64,000 bases of DNA from Rhizobium sp. JAB6. Lineage in GTDB: Bacteria; Pseudomonadota; Alphaproteobacteria; Rhizobiales; Rhizobiaceae. The notes under the pieces are model-generated. The model searched no databases. It saw nothing but the letters and a program-made list of their open reading frames with translations, and was not told the origin of the DNA. Shown here piece by piece: positions 9,861-20,121 of this stretch. Position numbers and translations under genes: made by a program. Position 1 is the first letter of the stretch, and every line of letters starts with the position of its first letter. Where the stretch lies: assembly GCF_003024605.1 (NCBI RefSeq), contig NZ_PYJQ01000007.1, positions 62,001 through 126,000 on the forward strand. Direction: 5' to 3'.

Positions 9861-11534
9861 ATGGGTAGCGCGGCTGGCTTCATCGGTTTCTTGACGAACA
9901 ACGTCATCACATTCGTTTTTGTGCTGTCGCTGCTCGTTTTCGTGCACGAGATGGGCCATTATCTGGTGGGACGCTGGTCTGGCATCCGTATCATGGCTTT
10001 TTCGATCGGCTTCGGGCCGGAAATCGCCGGATTTACCGACGGGCACGGCACGCGCTGGAAGCTCTCCCTCATTCCCCTCGGCGGTTATGTGCGATTCTTC
10101 GGTGACGAGGATGCCTCCAGCAAAACCGACGTGGATCAGCTGTCGGCCATGACGGAGGAGGAGCGCGCCCAATCCTTCGCCGGCGCCAAGCTCTGGAAGC
10201 GGGCAGCAACCGTGGCTGCAGGCCCGATCGCCAATTTTCTCCTCGCCATTGCGATTTTCGCCGTTCTTTTCAGCGTCTACGGGCGCACGGTCGCCGATCC
10301 CGTCGTTGCCATGGTGACACGTGACGGAGCCGCCGCGGAGGCCGGCATCGAGCCAGGCGACCGCCTGATCGCCATCGACGGCAACAAAGTGACGACCTTT
10401 GATGAGGTGCAGCGCTATGTCGGCCTGCGCCCCGGCCGCACCATTGTCCTGACCGTCGACCGCGACGGCCAGAACCGCGATTTCCGAATCGTGCCGAAGC
10501 TGGTGGAGGATACGGATCAGTTCGGCAACAAGATGGAAATGGGGCGTATCGGCATTGCACTGGTTGATCCGGTCGTCACTGCCGTGGAGCCGGCCGGACC
10601 GGCGGCGAAGGCCGGCGTGCAGGCGGGAGACCGCCTGATTGCAGTCGACGGCAACAATGCTGCCACCTATTACGATATCGGCCGCTACATCGCCGAGCGC
10701 CCCGGCAAGAGCATCGTGCTGACCGTTCAGCGTAATGGCACGATCCGCGATTTCGCCATGACGACCGAAACATTGGCGGACACGGATGCGGCCGGCAACA
10801 AGAAGGGTGTCGGCAGCATCGGCATCGCGCCGATCGATCCGTTGATCGCGTCGATCGGCGCTGACAGTCCGGCCGAGACGGCAGGCCTGGAGCTCGGTGA
10901 CCGCATTCTTTCTGTGGATGGACGTGAGGTCGGTTCTATCGGCGAGGTGCAGCGTTATGCGGCCGCTCATGCCGACAAGCCTGTCACGCTGTCAGTGGAA
11001 CGCAACGGTCAGCAACGCGACGTGACCGTGACGCCGAAAAAGTCGGAGGACACCGATGTCTTTGGCGCTCGGGTTGAGATAGCCACGATCGGAATCGGCG
11101 ACGGACAGAAGCCGATCAGACTGCGTTACGAGGCCTATGGGCCGCTGCGGGCGCTTTCCGAAGGCGTGAAGCAGACCGGCAGCATCGTTTCCGGCACCTT
11201 CGAATATCTCGGCAACGTCATTGGCGGATACATGAAGGCCGATCAGCTCGGCGGGCCGATTCGGGTTGCGCAGCTTTCCGGGCAGATGGCAACTCTGGGC
11301 CTTGCCGCGGTGCTTCAGTTTGCCGCCATACTTTCTGTTTCAATAGGGTTATTAAATTTGATGCCGGTCCCGGTACTTGATGGCGGCCATCTGATGTTCT
11401 ATGCGATTGAAGCTGTAAGGGGAAAACCTCTGGGTGCACGGGCGCAGGATATCGCTTTCCGGATCGGATTTGCGATGGTGCTCTCACTCATGGTGTTTGC
11501 GACCTGGAACGATATTAGTTCCAGAATAGGCTAG
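9861..11534 (+). CDS. rseP: RseP/MmpA-type site-2 zinc metalloprotease with three PDZ repeats
   Basis: 557 residues. The zinc motif HEMGH is at residues 29-33 in the first membrane segment, and NLMPVPVLDGGH near 499-510 gives the third ligand, Asp507. Between them lie three tandem PDZ-like repeats starting near residues 147 (DPVVAMV), 236 (DPVVTAV) and 326 (DPLIASI), with a period of 89-90 residues and GDRLIAIDG, GDRLIAVDG and GDRILSVDG at equivalent places. E. coli RseP has two PDZ domains in about 450 residues, and many rhizobial homologues are shorter still. It cleaves membrane proteins such as anti-sigma factors. ATG 9861 has AGGA at suitable spacing; the frame opens at 9801, next to the repeat. 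In the envelope cluster, before bamA. Confidence 0.93.
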   Translation: MGSAAGFIGFLTNNVITFVFVLSLLVFVHEMGHYLVGRWSGIRIMAFSIGFGPEIAGFTDGHGTRWKLSLIPLGGYVRFFGDEDASSKTDVDQLSAMTEEERAQSFAGAKLWKRAATVAAGPIANFLLAIAIFAVLFSVYGRTVADPVVAMVTRDGAAAEAGIEPGDRLIAIDGNKVTTFDEVQRYVGLRPGRTIVLTVDRDGQNRDFRIVPKLVEDTDQFGNKMEMGRIGIALVDPVVTAVEPAGPAAKAGVQAGDRLIAVDGNNAATYYDIGRYIAERPGKSIVLTVQRNGTIRDFAMTTETLADTDAAGNKKGVGSIGIAPIDPLIASIGADSPAETAGLELGDRILSVDGREVGSIGEVQRYAAAHADKPVTLSVERNGQQRDVTVTPKKSEDTDVFGARVEIATIGIGDGQKPIRLRYEAYGPLRALSEGVKQTGSIVSGTFEYLGNVIGGYMKADQLGGPIRVAQLSGQMATLGLAAVLQFAAILSVSIGLLNLMPVPVLDGGHLMFYAIEAVRGKPLGARAQDIAFRIGFAMVLSLMVFATWNDISSRIG

Positions 11535-11571
11535 TGGGGCGACGAGAGGAAATTACGATTTATTTACGATG

Positions 11572-11609
11572 TTTCAAAGCCGTAGTGGCGAATGAGCCAC
11601 GCTTTGAAA
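11572..11609. other. Long hairpin in the rseP-bamA gap
   Basis: TTTCAAAGC (11572-11580) pairs with GCTTTGAAA (11601-11609), and inside it GTGGC (11585-11589) pairs with GCCAC (11596-11600), leaving a four-base bulge on one side. No T-run follows, so it is more likely a transcript-stabilising or leader structure than an intrinsic terminator. The rest of the 196-base gap holds the bamA promoter and leader. Confidence 0.55.
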
Positions 11610-11730
11610 TGAAGTAAACAGAAATTAACGTGCTCCCTTGCTTGTATGTCAAAAGCGGGTAAAACGACACACGTGGCCGGAATCGGGTTCGCTCGAGGCT
11701 GGGGACGATTGAAAAAAGGTAAGAAGTGAA

Positions 11731-14064
11731 ATGAAGGCTGGTTCAAAATTTTTGAACGCAGTGTCGGCGGTAGCGCTGTCTGCAGGTGTTGTTGCGTCGG
11801 GCGCTGGTGTGATCACCCTTGCCTCTGCTTCCGTCGCTGAAGCAGCTGTCATTCAGCGGGTTGATGTTCGCGGTGCTGGGCGCGTCGGTGCGACAGCCGT
11901 TCGGGATAATATCACGATCAAGCCCGGCAAGAGCTTCTCCGCCAGTGACATTGATGCTTCGGTGAAGCAGCTCTATGCCACCGGGTATTTCTCCGATGTC
12001 CACATTACCGTTTCGGGCAGCACGCTGGTCGTATCGGTCAGCGAAAACAAGCTCATCAACGCTGTGGTCTTCAACGGCAACCGCAAGATCAAGGACGACA
12101 AGCTTCAGGGCATCGTCCAGACGCATGCTGCGGGCCCGTATAACGAGGCCACCGTTCAGGCTGACGTCAAGACCATCAAGGATGCCTATGCCTCCATCGG
12201 CCGTAACGATGTGCAGGTGACGACGCAGACCGCCGAGGTCGCGCCGGGCCGTCTGAACGTAGCCTTCGTCATCAACGAAGGCGAGCGTACCAAGATCGAC
12301 AAGATCAATTTCTCGGGTAACCAGGCTTATAGCGGTGGTCGTCTTGCTTCGGTCATCGGCACGAAGAAGAGCAACTTCCTGTCGTTCCTGACACGTAAGG
12401 ACGTCTACAGCCCCGAGCGTCTGCAGGCTGACCAGGATCAGCTGCGTCAGTTCTATTACAATCACGGTTATGCCGATTTCCGCGTCGTCAGCGCCGATGC
12501 GACGCTGAACGAGCAGAGCAACGAATACACGCTGAACTTCAACGTCGATGAAGGTCCGCGCTATACCTACGGCGACATCAACGTCATCTCGACGGTCGAA
12601 GGCATCAATGCCGACGAGCTGAAGGGCCTCGTCATCACCCACAAGGGCGATGTCTACAGCGCCAAGGATATCCAGACTTCGATCGAGAACATTTCCAAGC
12701 GCGTCGCGGCTGCCGGCTATCCGTTCGCGCGCATCACGCCGCGTGGTAACCGCGATCTTTCCGGTCACACGATCGGCATCGAATATCTCGTCGATCAGGG
12801 CGAGCGCGCCTATGTCGAGCGTATCGAAATCCGCGGCAACACCCGTACGCGCGATTACGTCATCCGCCGCGAGTTCGATCTCAACGAGGGCGATGCCTTC
12901 AACCAGGAAATGATCACGCGCGCCAAGCGTCGCCTCGATGCGCTCGGCTATTTCACTAAGGTCGATATCTCGACGGCTCAGGGTAGTGCTCCGGACCGCG
13001 TCATCGTCATCGTCAATGTCGAAGATCAGCCGACCGGTTCGTTCGGTATCGGTGCCGGTTACGCCGTCGGCAACAATGGTGGTCTGCTTCTCGAGGCCTC
13101 GGTCGAAGAAAAGAACTTCCTCGGTCGCGGTCAGTACATCCGCCTCGCCGCAGGTGCCGGTACCGAAGGTAATCGTACCTACAACATCTCGTTCACCGAG
13201 CCTTATTTCCTCGGTTATCGTCTGGCTGCCGGTTTCGATATCTTCAAGAATCAGACGTCGAGCGACGATTACTACGATTATTCGGAAGAGGGCTTCTCGC
13301 TGCGCGTCACCGCGCCGATCACCGAGAACCTGGCAACGACCCTGCGCTATAACTACAAGCGCCTGACCTATGACGGCACGAACGATTGGCAGAACAATCT
13401 TTCGGCTCCGTATCTCAACCTCGTCGAGAACGGTCCTTGGGTACAGTCGACGGTTTCGCAGACCTTCACCTACAACACGCTGGACGATCAGAATCTTCCG
13501 CGTGAGGGTATTATCGCCAAGTTCACGCATGAATTCGCGGGTCTCGGCGGCGACTCCGACTTCTACAAGCTGAGCGGCAAGGCTCGCTACTACCAGATGA
13601 TCAGCGACGAAGCCGATATCATCGGCTCGCTGACGGTCGGCGCCGGCTATGTGATGCCGACGAATGGCAAGCTGAACGTCTTCGATCAGTTCACGCTCGG
13701 CGGCCGTGAAATCCGCGGCTTCGAGAATGCAGGTATCGGTCCACGTTCGTCGCATGGCGATCCGCTCGGTGGCACGACCTACTTCACGGCTTCGGCGGAA
13801 GCAAGCATGCCGATGCCGGGTGTTCCCCAGGATATCGGTCTGCGTATCGCAGCCTTCGCCGATGCGGGCACGCTCTACGGCAACAAGGCGAATCTCTTCG
13901 GAGATACGCTTCACAACGACAGCTCGATCCGCGCATCGCTCGGTGCTGGTCTGATCTGGTCGTCGCCGTTCGGTGTCATCCGCGTCGACTATGCCGTACC
14001 GGTCTTGAAGGAAGATTACGACAAGACTGAGAATTTCCGGTTTGGCATCGCCAACCAGTTCTGA
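11731..14064 (+). CDS. bamA: Outer membrane protein assembly factor BamA
   Basis: 777 residues. A signal peptide ends around residues 31-36 (SVAEAA). Several POTRA domains follow: VIQRVDVRGAGRVGATAVRD, NAVVFNGNRKIKDDKL, KINFSGNQAYSGGRL, then YTYGDINVISTVEG and VERIEIRGNTRTRDYVIRRE. The C-terminal beta-barrel begins near residue 430 and ends in Phe (FRFGIANQF), the usual outer-membrane signal. It contains FTLGGREIRGFENAGIGPRS, with the conserved RGF motif of loop 6. It inserts beta-barrel proteins into the outer membrane and sits between rseP and the lipid A genes. Confidence 0.97.
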   Translation: MKAGSKFLNAVSAVALSAGVVASGAGVITLASASVAEAAVIQRVDVRGAGRVGATAVRDNITIKPGKSFSASDIDASVKQLYATGYFSDVHITVSGSTLVVSVSENKLINAVVFNGNRKIKDDKLQGIVQTHAAGPYNEATVQADVKTIKDAYASIGRNDVQVTTQTAEVAPGRLNVAFVINEGERTKIDKINFSGNQAYSGGRLASVIGTKKSNFLSFLTRKDVYSPERLQADQDQLRQFYYNHGYADFRVVSADATLNEQSNEYTLNFNVDEGPRYTYGDINVISTVEGINADELKGLVITHKGDVYSAKDIQTSIENISKRVAAAGYPFARITPRGNRDLSGHTIGIEYLVDQGERAYVERIEIRGNTRTRDYVIRREFDLNEGDAFNQEMITRAKRRLDALGYFTKVDISTAQGSAPDRVIVIVNVEDQPTGSFGIGAGYAVGNNGGLLLEASVEEKNFLGRGQYIRLAAGAGTEGNRTYNISFTEPYFLGYRLAAGFDIFKNQTSSDDYYDYSEEGFSLRVTAPITENLATTLRYNYKRLTYDGTNDWQNNLSAPYLNLVENGPWVQSTVSQTFTYNTLDDQNLPREGIIAKFTHEFAGLGGDSDFYKLSGKARYYQMISDEADIIGSLTVGAGYVMPTNGKLNVFDQFTLGGREIRGFENAGIGPRSSHGDPLGGTTYFTASAEASMPMPGVPQDIGLRIAAFADAGTLYGNKANLFGDTLHNDSSIRASLGAGLIWSSPFGVIRVDYAVPVLKEDYDKTENFRFGIANQF

Positions 14065-14115
14065 TATCGGCAGTCCAGAACTGCGGGCTTGAACACCGTT
14101 CTGGAGCTGGTGCTT

Positions 14116-15183
14116 ATGGAACATACTGGTTTTTTCCCGCTCCATGGTGGCGTCAGCTTGAAACAACTGGCTGAGCATCTTGGGGCGGAACTGGCTGATG
14201 CGGCCTCCTCGGAGGTCGTGATCAGGTCTATCGCCCCCGTATATCGGGCCGGCGAGGGTGATATTTGCTATATCCTATCCCGAAAGAATCGTGCTGAGCT
14301 GGAGACCTGCAAAGCTTCGGCGATCATTTGTCTTCCGGCGCTGAAATCTTTCGTTCCCGATCATATCCCGGTGCTTCTGTCGAAGAAGCCTCATACGGAT
14401 TTCGCCATTGCCGGTGCGTTGCTGCATCCGCAAGCCATGCGGCCGGTCGCGTTCACCGCGAACCCGGCGGCGATTTCGCCGGCTGCAACGATCGATGCGA
14501 CCGCGAAGCTGGAAGCCAATATCGGCATCGAGCCGGGTGCGATCATCGGTCCTGGCGCGGAGATCGGCGAGGGGACCTACATCGGCCCCAATGCTCTCAT
14601 TGGGCCGGGCGTTAAAATCGGGCGCAATTGCAGCATCGGTGGGGGCGCGAGCATCCTTTGCGCCTATCTCGGTAACGGCGTCATCATCCATAATGGCGCA
14701 CGGATCGGCCAGGACGGGTTTGGCTATGCGCCCGGGCCGCGCGGCATGGTCAAGATCGTGCAGATCGGCCGCGTCATCATCCAGGACAATGTCGAGATCG
14801 GTGCCAATACGACGATCGATCGCGGCACCATGGATGATACCGTGATCGGCGAAGGCACGAAGATCGACAATCAGGTCCAGATTGGACATAACGTTCGCAT
14901 TGGCCGCCACTGTGCTATCGTCAGCCAGGTCGGTATAGCCGGAAGTACGGTGATCGGCGATGGCGTACAGATTGGCGGTCAGGCAGGGCTCAACGGGCAT
15001 ATCCACATCGGCGACGGCGTGCAGATCGGTGCTAAGAGCGGCGTGATGAACAGCATCCCGGCGGGTGAGCGCTATGCAGGGCTTCCGGCGAGGCCGCTTT
15101 GGGATTTTCTAAGGGAATCGGCGGAGATCGCGAAGCGGTCAGGAGCCAGAGACAAGAAAGACGGGAGTGCGGAGCATGACTGA
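14116..15183 (+). CDS. lpxD: UDP-3-O-(3-hydroxymyristoyl)glucosamine N-acyltransferase
   Basis: 355 residues. The N-terminal uridine-binding domain is followed by a left-handed beta-helix of hexapeptide repeats ([20 protein letters not shown] onwards). The conserved [13 protein letters not shown] segment carries the catalytic His. It performs the third step of lipid A synthesis. ATG 14116 gives the family start [18 protein letters not shown]; an in-frame TTG at 14089 is less likely. Its end overlaps fabZ by eight bases. Confidence 0.96.
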   Translation: MEHTGFFPLHGGVSLKQLAEHLGAELADAASSEVVIRSIAPVYRAGEGDICYILSRKNRAELETCKASAIICLPALKSFVPDHIPVLLSKKPHTDFAIAGALLHPQAMRPVAFTANPAAISPAATIDATAKLEANIGIEPGAIIGPGAEIGEGTYIGPNALIGPGVKIGRNCSIGGGASILCAYLGNGVIIHNGARIGQDGFGYAPGPRGMVKIVQIGRVIIQDNVEIGANTTIDRGTMDDTVIGEGTKIDNQVQIGHNVRIGRHCAIVSQVGIAGSTVIGDGVQIGGQAGLNGHIHIGDGVQIGAKSGVMNSIPAGERYAGLPARPLWDFLRESAEIAKRSGARDKKDGSAEHD

Positions 15184-15649
15184 GGAAGCCAAGACATCGC
15201 TGTCGTCGGCTGACATCATAGAAATTATGAAGCTTTTGCCGCATCGCTATCCTTTCTTGATGGTCGACAAGATCATCGAGATCGATAGCGATAATTCCGC
15301 GATCGGCATCAAGAACGTGACGGCGAACGAGCCGCAATTCACCGGTCATTTTCCGGAATCGCCGATCATGCCGGGCGTGCTGCTCATCGAAGGCATGGCG
15401 CAGACTGCCGGTGCGATCTGCGCCCGCAAGGACGGCATCGGCGGCAATCTCGTCTACTTCATGACGATCGACAATGCCCGTTTCCGCAAGCCTGTCGTTC
15501 CGGGTGATCGCGTCGAGTTCCACGTCGTCAAGCAGAAGCAGCGCGGCACTATTTGGAAATTCCATTGCGATGCCAAGGTGGACGGTTCTCTGGTCGCTGA
15601 GGCCGATATCGGTGCGATGATCGTGCGGAAGGATCAGGAACAGGCATGA
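15176..15649 (+). CDS. fabZ: 3-hydroxyacyl-ACP dehydratase FabZ
   Basis: 157 residues. [13 protein letters not shown] supplies the catalytic His, and [16 protein letters not shown] the catalytic Glu on the hot-dog helix. It dehydrates 3-hydroxyacyl-ACP in fatty acid elongation and competes with LpxA/LpxD for the same substrate, which explains its place between them. ATG 15176 is preceded by GGAG. It overlaps lpxD by eight bases and lpxA by four. Confidence 0.96.
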   Translation: MTEEAKTSLSSADIIEIMKLLPHRYPFLMVDKIIEIDSDNSAIGIKNVTANEPQFTGHFPESPIMPGVLLIEGMAQTAGAICARKDGIGGNLVYFMTIDNARFRKPVVPGDRVEFHVVKQKQRGTIWKFHCDAKVDGSLVAEADIGAMIVRKDQEQA

Positions 15650-16461
15650 GCAGCATTGCAAAAAGCGCCCGCATCCACAAGCTGGCGGTCGTCGAGGATG
15701 GCGCAGTCATCGGCGAAGGTGTGACGATCGGTCCGTTCTGCTATGTCGGTCCCAAGGTGGTGCTGCATGACAATGTTCAGCTGCTCAACAATGCTGTCGT
15801 GACCGGCCGTACTACGCTCGGCAAGGGAACGAAGATCTTTCCGATGGCGGTTGTCGGCGGTGATCCGCAGAGCGTTCATCATCACGGCGAAGAGACGACG
15901 CTTGACGTCGGCGAGAACTGCACGATCCGTGAGGGCGTGACGATCAACACCGGTACGGCCGATTACGGCGGCAGGACGATCGTCGGCAACAACAACCTGT
16001 TCCTCGCCAATTCGCACGTCGCGCATGATTGCCGCGTCGGCAACAATGTCATCATGTCGAACAACGTCATGCTGGCCGGACACGTTACCATCGAAGACCG
16101 CGCCATTCTTGGCGGCGGCTGCGCGGTGCACCAGTTCACCCGTATCGGCAGGCAAGCCTTCATCGGGGGCCTTACGGCTGCCAGCTACGATGTCATCCCT
16201 TACGGCATGTTGAACGGCAATCCCGGCGTGTTGTCCGGGCTGAATGTCGTCGGGATGACCCGCGCAGGAATAGATCGCGCCGTCATTCACCGGGTTCGCC
16301 GTGCCTACAAGAGCATCTTCGAAGGCGAAGGATCCATCCGCGAAAATGCGGTCGCTATCCGCGAAGAATATGCCGATTGCAAAGAAGTAATTGAAATTCT
16401 CGATTTCATTGCTGCCGACAGCGACCGCGCGCTTTCATCGCCGAATCGCGGCAAGAGCTGA
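15646..16461 (+). CDS. lpxA: UDP-N-acetylglucosamine O-acyltransferase LpxA
   Basis: 271 residues. The hexapeptide beta-helix is followed by the helical C-terminal domain. [19 protein letters not shown] contains the catalytic His, and [19 protein letters not shown] is the typical acyl-chain-binding stretch. It catalyses the first step of lipid A synthesis. The start overlaps the fabZ stop (ATGA). Confidence 0.96.
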   Translation: MSSIAKSARIHKLAVVEDGAVIGEGVTIGPFCYVGPKVVLHDNVQLLNNAVVTGRTTLGKGTKIFPMAVVGGDPQSVHHHGEETTLDVGENCTIREGVTINTGTADYGGRTIVGNNNLFLANSHVAHDCRVGNNVIMSNNVMLAGHVTIEDRAILGGGCAVHQFTRIGRQAFIGGLTAASYDVIPYGMLNGNPGVLSGLNVVGMTRAGIDRAVIHRVRRAYKSIFEGEGSIRENAVAIREEYADCKEVIEILDFIAADSDRALSSPNRGKS

Positions 16462-16463
16462 GG

Positions 16464-17345
16464 GTGGTTTCGGCCAGCGAAAACGGCAAGGGCAGGCTGG
16501 CGATCATCGCGGGCAGTGGGCTTTTGCCGGTTTACGTCGCCGACGCCGCCCGTCAGGCCGGTGAAAACCCCGTTATCATCGCTTTGACTGACGAAGCCGA
16601 CCGCGACTGGTCCGCTTTTGATCATGCCAATCTCGGCGTCGGCAATTTCGCCGGTCTCGAGGCGATGTTCCGCCGGCATGGCGTCGATCGCGTCGTTATG
16701 TCGGGTGGTGTTGCCCGGCGTCCCTCTTGGCGGCAGGTGCATCCGACTTGGCGTGTGATCAAGGAATTGCCCTCCACCATCCGCACCCTTCTTTCGGGAG
16801 GGGACAACGCCGTTCTGCAGATGGTCATACGACTGATCGAGGCTGGAGGCGTTCGCGTGGTGGGTGCGCATGAAATTGCGCCGGATCTCCTGGCGACGAC
16901 AGGTCCTTTGGGAAAAGTCTTGCCGGCGGACGAGGATATCCGCGATATCGCCCAGGGCGCAAGGGCCGCGGATGCGCTGGGGCTTCTGGATGTCGGGCAA
17001 GGCGCCGTCAGCGTCGGCGGCCGCGTTGTCGCGCTTGAAGGCGCCGAAGGCACCGATAAGATGATCGAGCGAGTTGCCGAGCTCCGTGCGGCCGGACGCA
17101 TATCGACGCGCCGGCGCGGCGTGCTCGTCAAACTCTGCAAGCCGCAGCAGGATATCCGGGCCGATCTGCCGTCGATCGGTGTTTCCACGATAGCGAACGC
17201 CAAGAAGGCGGGGCTCGCCGGTATTGCGGTCGAAGCCGGCAGAGCGCTGATCCTCGACCGGCAAGCCGTGATCGCCGCTGCGGATGAGGCGAGTATTTTC
17301 GTCTGTGGCATCGATCGAGGCCTGAGCGCGGAGGGCTTCATGTGA
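16464..17345 (+). CDS. lpxI: UDP-2,3-diacylglucosamine diphosphatase LpxI
   Basis: 293 residues of the LpxI (DUF1009) family that replaces LpxH in alphaproteobacteria. LAIIAGSGLLPVYVADAARQ is the N-terminal domain start, and the C-terminal VLVKLCKPQQDIRADLPSIG and GIAVEAGRALILDR are typical. It hydrolyses UDP-2,3-diacylglucosamine to lipid X and UMP. The start is GTG at 16464, two bases after the lpxA stop. The stop overlaps the lpxB GTG start. Confidence 0.94.
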   Translation: MVSASENGKGRLAIIAGSGLLPVYVADAARQAGENPVIIALTDEADRDWSAFDHANLGVGNFAGLEAMFRRHGVDRVVMSGGVARRPSWRQVHPTWRVIKELPSTIRTLLSGGDNAVLQMVIRLIEAGGVRVVGAHEIAPDLLATTGPLGKVLPADEDIRDIAQGARAADALGLLDVGQGAVSVGGRVVALEGAEGTDKMIERVAELRAAGRISTRRRGVLVKLCKPQQDIRADLPSIGVSTIANAKKAGLAGIAVEAGRALILDRQAVIAAADEASIFVCGIDRGLSAEGFM

Positions 17346-18523
17346 GCGCAGCCTCTTTGAAGCTTGCCGTTGTTGCCGGGGAAGTCTCCGGCGATCTGCT
17401 GGGCGGTGATCTGGTCGCGGCCCTGAAGCGGCGTCACCATGGTCCGGTCGAACTGGTGGGTGTCGGAGGCGAGGCGCTGGAGGCGCAGGGCCTGCGCTCG
17501 CTTTTCGATTATTCCGAGCTCTCGATCATGGGCTTCATTCAGGTCATCAAGCGGCTGCCAAAGCTACTGGGCCGCATCCGACAGACGGCAGATGCGATCA
17601 TTGCCGCAAAACCGGATGTGCTTGTGATCATCGATAGTCCGGATTTCACCCACCGTGTTGCCAAGCGCGTGCGTAAGGCTTTGCCCGACCTGCCTGTTGT
17701 CGATTACGTGTGCCCTAGCGTCTGGGCGTGGAAGGAATATCGCGCGCAGCAGATGCTCGCCTATGTCGACCATGTGCTGGCCGTCTTGCCCTTCGAGCCT
17801 GCTGCGATGCAGCGTCTGGGCGGGCCGACAACCACCTATGTCGGTCATCGCCTGACGGTGGACAGCAATCTGGTGGAAACTCGCCGTAAGCGGGCCTTGC
17901 GCGGTCTCGGCGACGCTGATGTGCTGAAGACGATCTTGCTTTTGCCTGGATCGCGTGCATCGGAGATAAGGCAACTTCTTCCCGTTTTTGAGCGGGCTAC
18001 CGAAGAACTTAGTCGGCGAAATAATAATATCCGTTTTCTGCTGCCGACAGTGCCGAAGCAGGAGGCGCTGGTTCGCTCGTTGACGGCGAATTGGCAGCTC
18101 AAGCCGGATATAGTAGTCGGCCATGATGCCAAGTGGAGCGCTTTTGCTGAGGCCGATGCTGCCATGGCCGCCTCCGGCACGGTGATTCTGGAGCTGGGCC
18201 TAGCCGGCGTTCCGGTGGTCTCGACCTATAAGACCGAGTGGCTGGCGAAATTCGTGCTGTCGCGCATCAAGATCTGGACGGCAGCCTTGCCGAACCTCAT
18301 CGCCGACTATGCCGTTCTGCCGGAGCTTATCAATGATGTTCTGCGGCCGGGCATGCTCGCTCGTTATATGGAGCGGCTGTCGAGCGATACACCGGAACGC
18401 GCGGCGATGCTTGCTGGCTATGATCTGGTCTGGCAGCGAATACAGACGAAGGAGCCGCCCGGCGATAAGGCGGCGCAGATCGTTCTGGATGTTTTAGCCC
18501 ATAAAAAAACCGGTCATCGCTGA
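17342..18523 (+). CDS. lpxB: Lipid-A-disaccharide synthase
   Basis: 393 residues of the GT19 family. VVAGEVSGDLLGGDL at the start, DSPDFTHRVAKRVRK, VCPSVWAWKEYR, and LLPGSRASEIRQLLPVFERA are conserved. It joins lipid X and UDP-diacylglucosamine into the disaccharide at the inner membrane face. The start is GTG, overlapping lpxI by four bases. The last codons (KKTGHR and stop) form the left arm and loop edge of the terminator shared with gltA. Confidence 0.96.
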   Translation: MSAASLKLAVVAGEVSGDLLGGDLVAALKRRHHGPVELVGVGGEALEAQGLRSLFDYSELSIMGFIQVIKRLPKLLGRIRQTADAIIAAKPDVLVIIDSPDFTHRVAKRVRKALPDLPVVDYVCPSVWAWKEYRAQQMLAYVDHVLAVLPFEPAAMQRLGGPTTTYVGHRLTVDSNLVETRRKRALRGLGDADVLKTILLLPGSRASEIRQLLPVFERATEELSRRNNNIRFLLPTVPKQEALVRSLTANWQLKPDIVVGHDAKWSAFAEADAAMAASGTVILELGLAGVPVVSTYKTEWLAKFVLSRIKIWTAALPNLIADYAVLPELINDVLRPGMLARYMERLSSDTPERAAMLAGYDLVWQRIQTKEPPGDKAAQIVLDVLAHKKTGHR

Positions 18524-18533
18524 CCGGTTTTTT
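18504..18533. terminator. Bidirectional terminator between lpxB and gltA
   Basis: AAAAAACCGGTCA (18504-18516) pairs perfectly with TGACCGGTTTTTT (18521-18533) around the loop TCGC. The T-runs serve both strands. The left arm is coding sequence of lpxB, whose TGA stop is 18521-18523. Confidence 0.85.
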
Positions 18534-18549
18534 GTTTGAATACCGAAGC

Positions 18550-19839
18550 TTAGCGCTTGGAAACAGGCACATATTCGCGCAGCGGAGCGCCCGTATAGAG
18601 CTGGCGCGGGCGGCCGATGCGCTGATGCGGATCCTCGATCATTTCGTTCCACTGAGCGATCCAGCCGACGGTGCGGGCAAGAGCGAACAGAACGGTGAAC
18701 ATGGTCGTGGGGAAGCCGAGAGCCTTCAGCGTGATGCCGGAATAGAAGTCGACATTCGGATACAGCTTCTTCTCGATGAAATATTCGTCCGTCAAAGCGA
18801 TGCGCTCGAGTTCGATCGCGATGTCGAGCAACGGATCGTCCTTGATGCCGAGTTCGCCGAGAACCTCGTGCGCCGTCTTCTGCATGATCTTGGCGCGCGG
18901 ATCGTAGTTCTTGTAGACGCGGTGGCCAAAGCCCATCAGGCGGAACGGATCGTTCTTGTCCTTGGCGCGGGCGATGAATTCCGGAATGCGATCGACGGTG
19001 CCGATTTCGTTCAGCATATTCAGCGCAGCTTCGTTGGCGCCGCCGTGAGCCGGTCCCCAGAGGCAGGCAATGCCTGCAGCGATGCAGGCGAACGGATTGG
19101 CACCGGAAGAGCCCGCCAGGCGAACCGTCGACGTGGAAGCGTTCTGCTCGTGATCGGCATGCAGGATGAAGATGCGGTCCATGGCGCGGGCAAGCACCGG
19201 ATTGACCACATATTCTTCGCACGGAACGGCAAAGCACATGCGTAGGAAGTTGGACGCGTAGTCGAGATCATTCTTCGGATAAACGAAGGGTTGGCCGATA
19301 TGGTACTTATAGGCCATGGCAGCGAGCGTCGGCATCTTGGCGATCATGCGCAGGCTTGCGACCATGCGCTGGTGCGGATCGGTGATGTCGGTGGAATCGT
19401 GATAGAAGGCCGAGAGCGCGCCGACACAGCCGCACATGACAGCCATCGGATGCGCGTCGCGGCGGAATCCGGTGAAGAAGCGCGACATCTGCTCGTGCAC
19501 CATCGTGTGGTGGGTCACGCGATAATCGAAGTCCTTCTTCTGCGCGGCCGTCGGCAGTTCGCCGTAGAGCAGGAGGTAGCAGACTTCCAGGAAATCGCCG
19601 TGTTCGGCCAGCTGATCGATCGGATAGCCGCGGTGCAGCAGAACGCCTTCGTCGCCGTCGATATAGGTAATGCTCGATTCGCACGATGCGGTGGAGGTGA
19701 AGCCAGGATCATAAGTGAAAGTGGAGGTGTTCTTATAAAGGGCACCAATATCAATGACACTCGGGCCGATGGTTCCGGTCTTGACCGGCAGGTCCACCGT
19801 CTTTTCACCCCAAGTTAGTTTCGCGCTTTGTTCCGTCAT
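18550..19839 (-). CDS. gltA: Citrate synthase (type II)
   Basis: 429 residues, the length of the NADH-sensitive hexameric type. [15 protein letters not shown] carries a catalytic His, and the C-terminal [15 protein letters not shown] the catalytic Asp. The N-terminal small beta domain ([20 protein letters not shown]) is typical of gram-negative citrate synthases. It condenses acetyl-CoA and oxaloacetate. It is convergent with lpxB and divergent from comEC across 282 bases. Confidence 0.97.
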   Translation of the reverse strand: MTEQSAKLTWGEKTVDLPVKTGTIGPSVIDIGALYKNTSTFTYDPGFTSTASCESSITYIDGDEGVLLHRGYPIDQLAEHGDFLEVCYLLLYGELPTAAQKKDFDYRVTHHTMVHEQMSRFFTGFRRDAHPMAVMCGCVGALSAFYHDSTDITDPHQRMVASLRMIAKMPTLAAMAYKYHIGQPFVYPKNDLDYASNFLRMCFAVPCEEYVVNPVLARAMDRIFILHADHEQNASTSTVRLAGSSGANPFACIAAGIACLWGPAHGGANEAALNMLNEIGTVDRIPEFIARAKDKNDPFRLMGFGHRVYKNYDPRAKIMQKTAHEVLGELGIKDDPLLDIAIELERIALTDEYFIEKKLYPNVDFYSGITLKALGFPTTMFTVLFALARTVGWIAQWNEMIEDPHQRIGRPRQLYTGAPLREYVPVSKR

Positions 19840-20121
19840 GCTGATCCTCCAAGATTTGGCGGGATTGACGCCATAAAAAGCGCCAAAAGGTTAAGCGACT
19901 ACCGACTAGCTATATGATCCAGAGCCTAATGCCAAGTTATCCTAACGCCGAATTGTGCAATGCAGTATCAACTTTTGGGCACTGCAGAAGCATCCTTGTG
20001 TGTGCTACGCCGGGAAACAGGCCCAATTGAGCTTTGTTCCCGCGGATTTCAGTTGAATTCACTGTATGGTGACGGCAAAAATCGCGCGTAAGCTGCAATT
20101 CGGCGTGGGGGCAGTCAGCGA

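Noticed and set aside
10290..11070. Internal repeats considered as a CRISPR or satellite array
   Set aside because: The repeats are PDZ coding units of about 270 bases with diverged DNA, inside rseP.
11743..14178. 811-codon open frame antisense to bamA
   Set aside because: It mirrors the codon bias of bamA on the other strand, has no recognisable domain, and bamA is certain.
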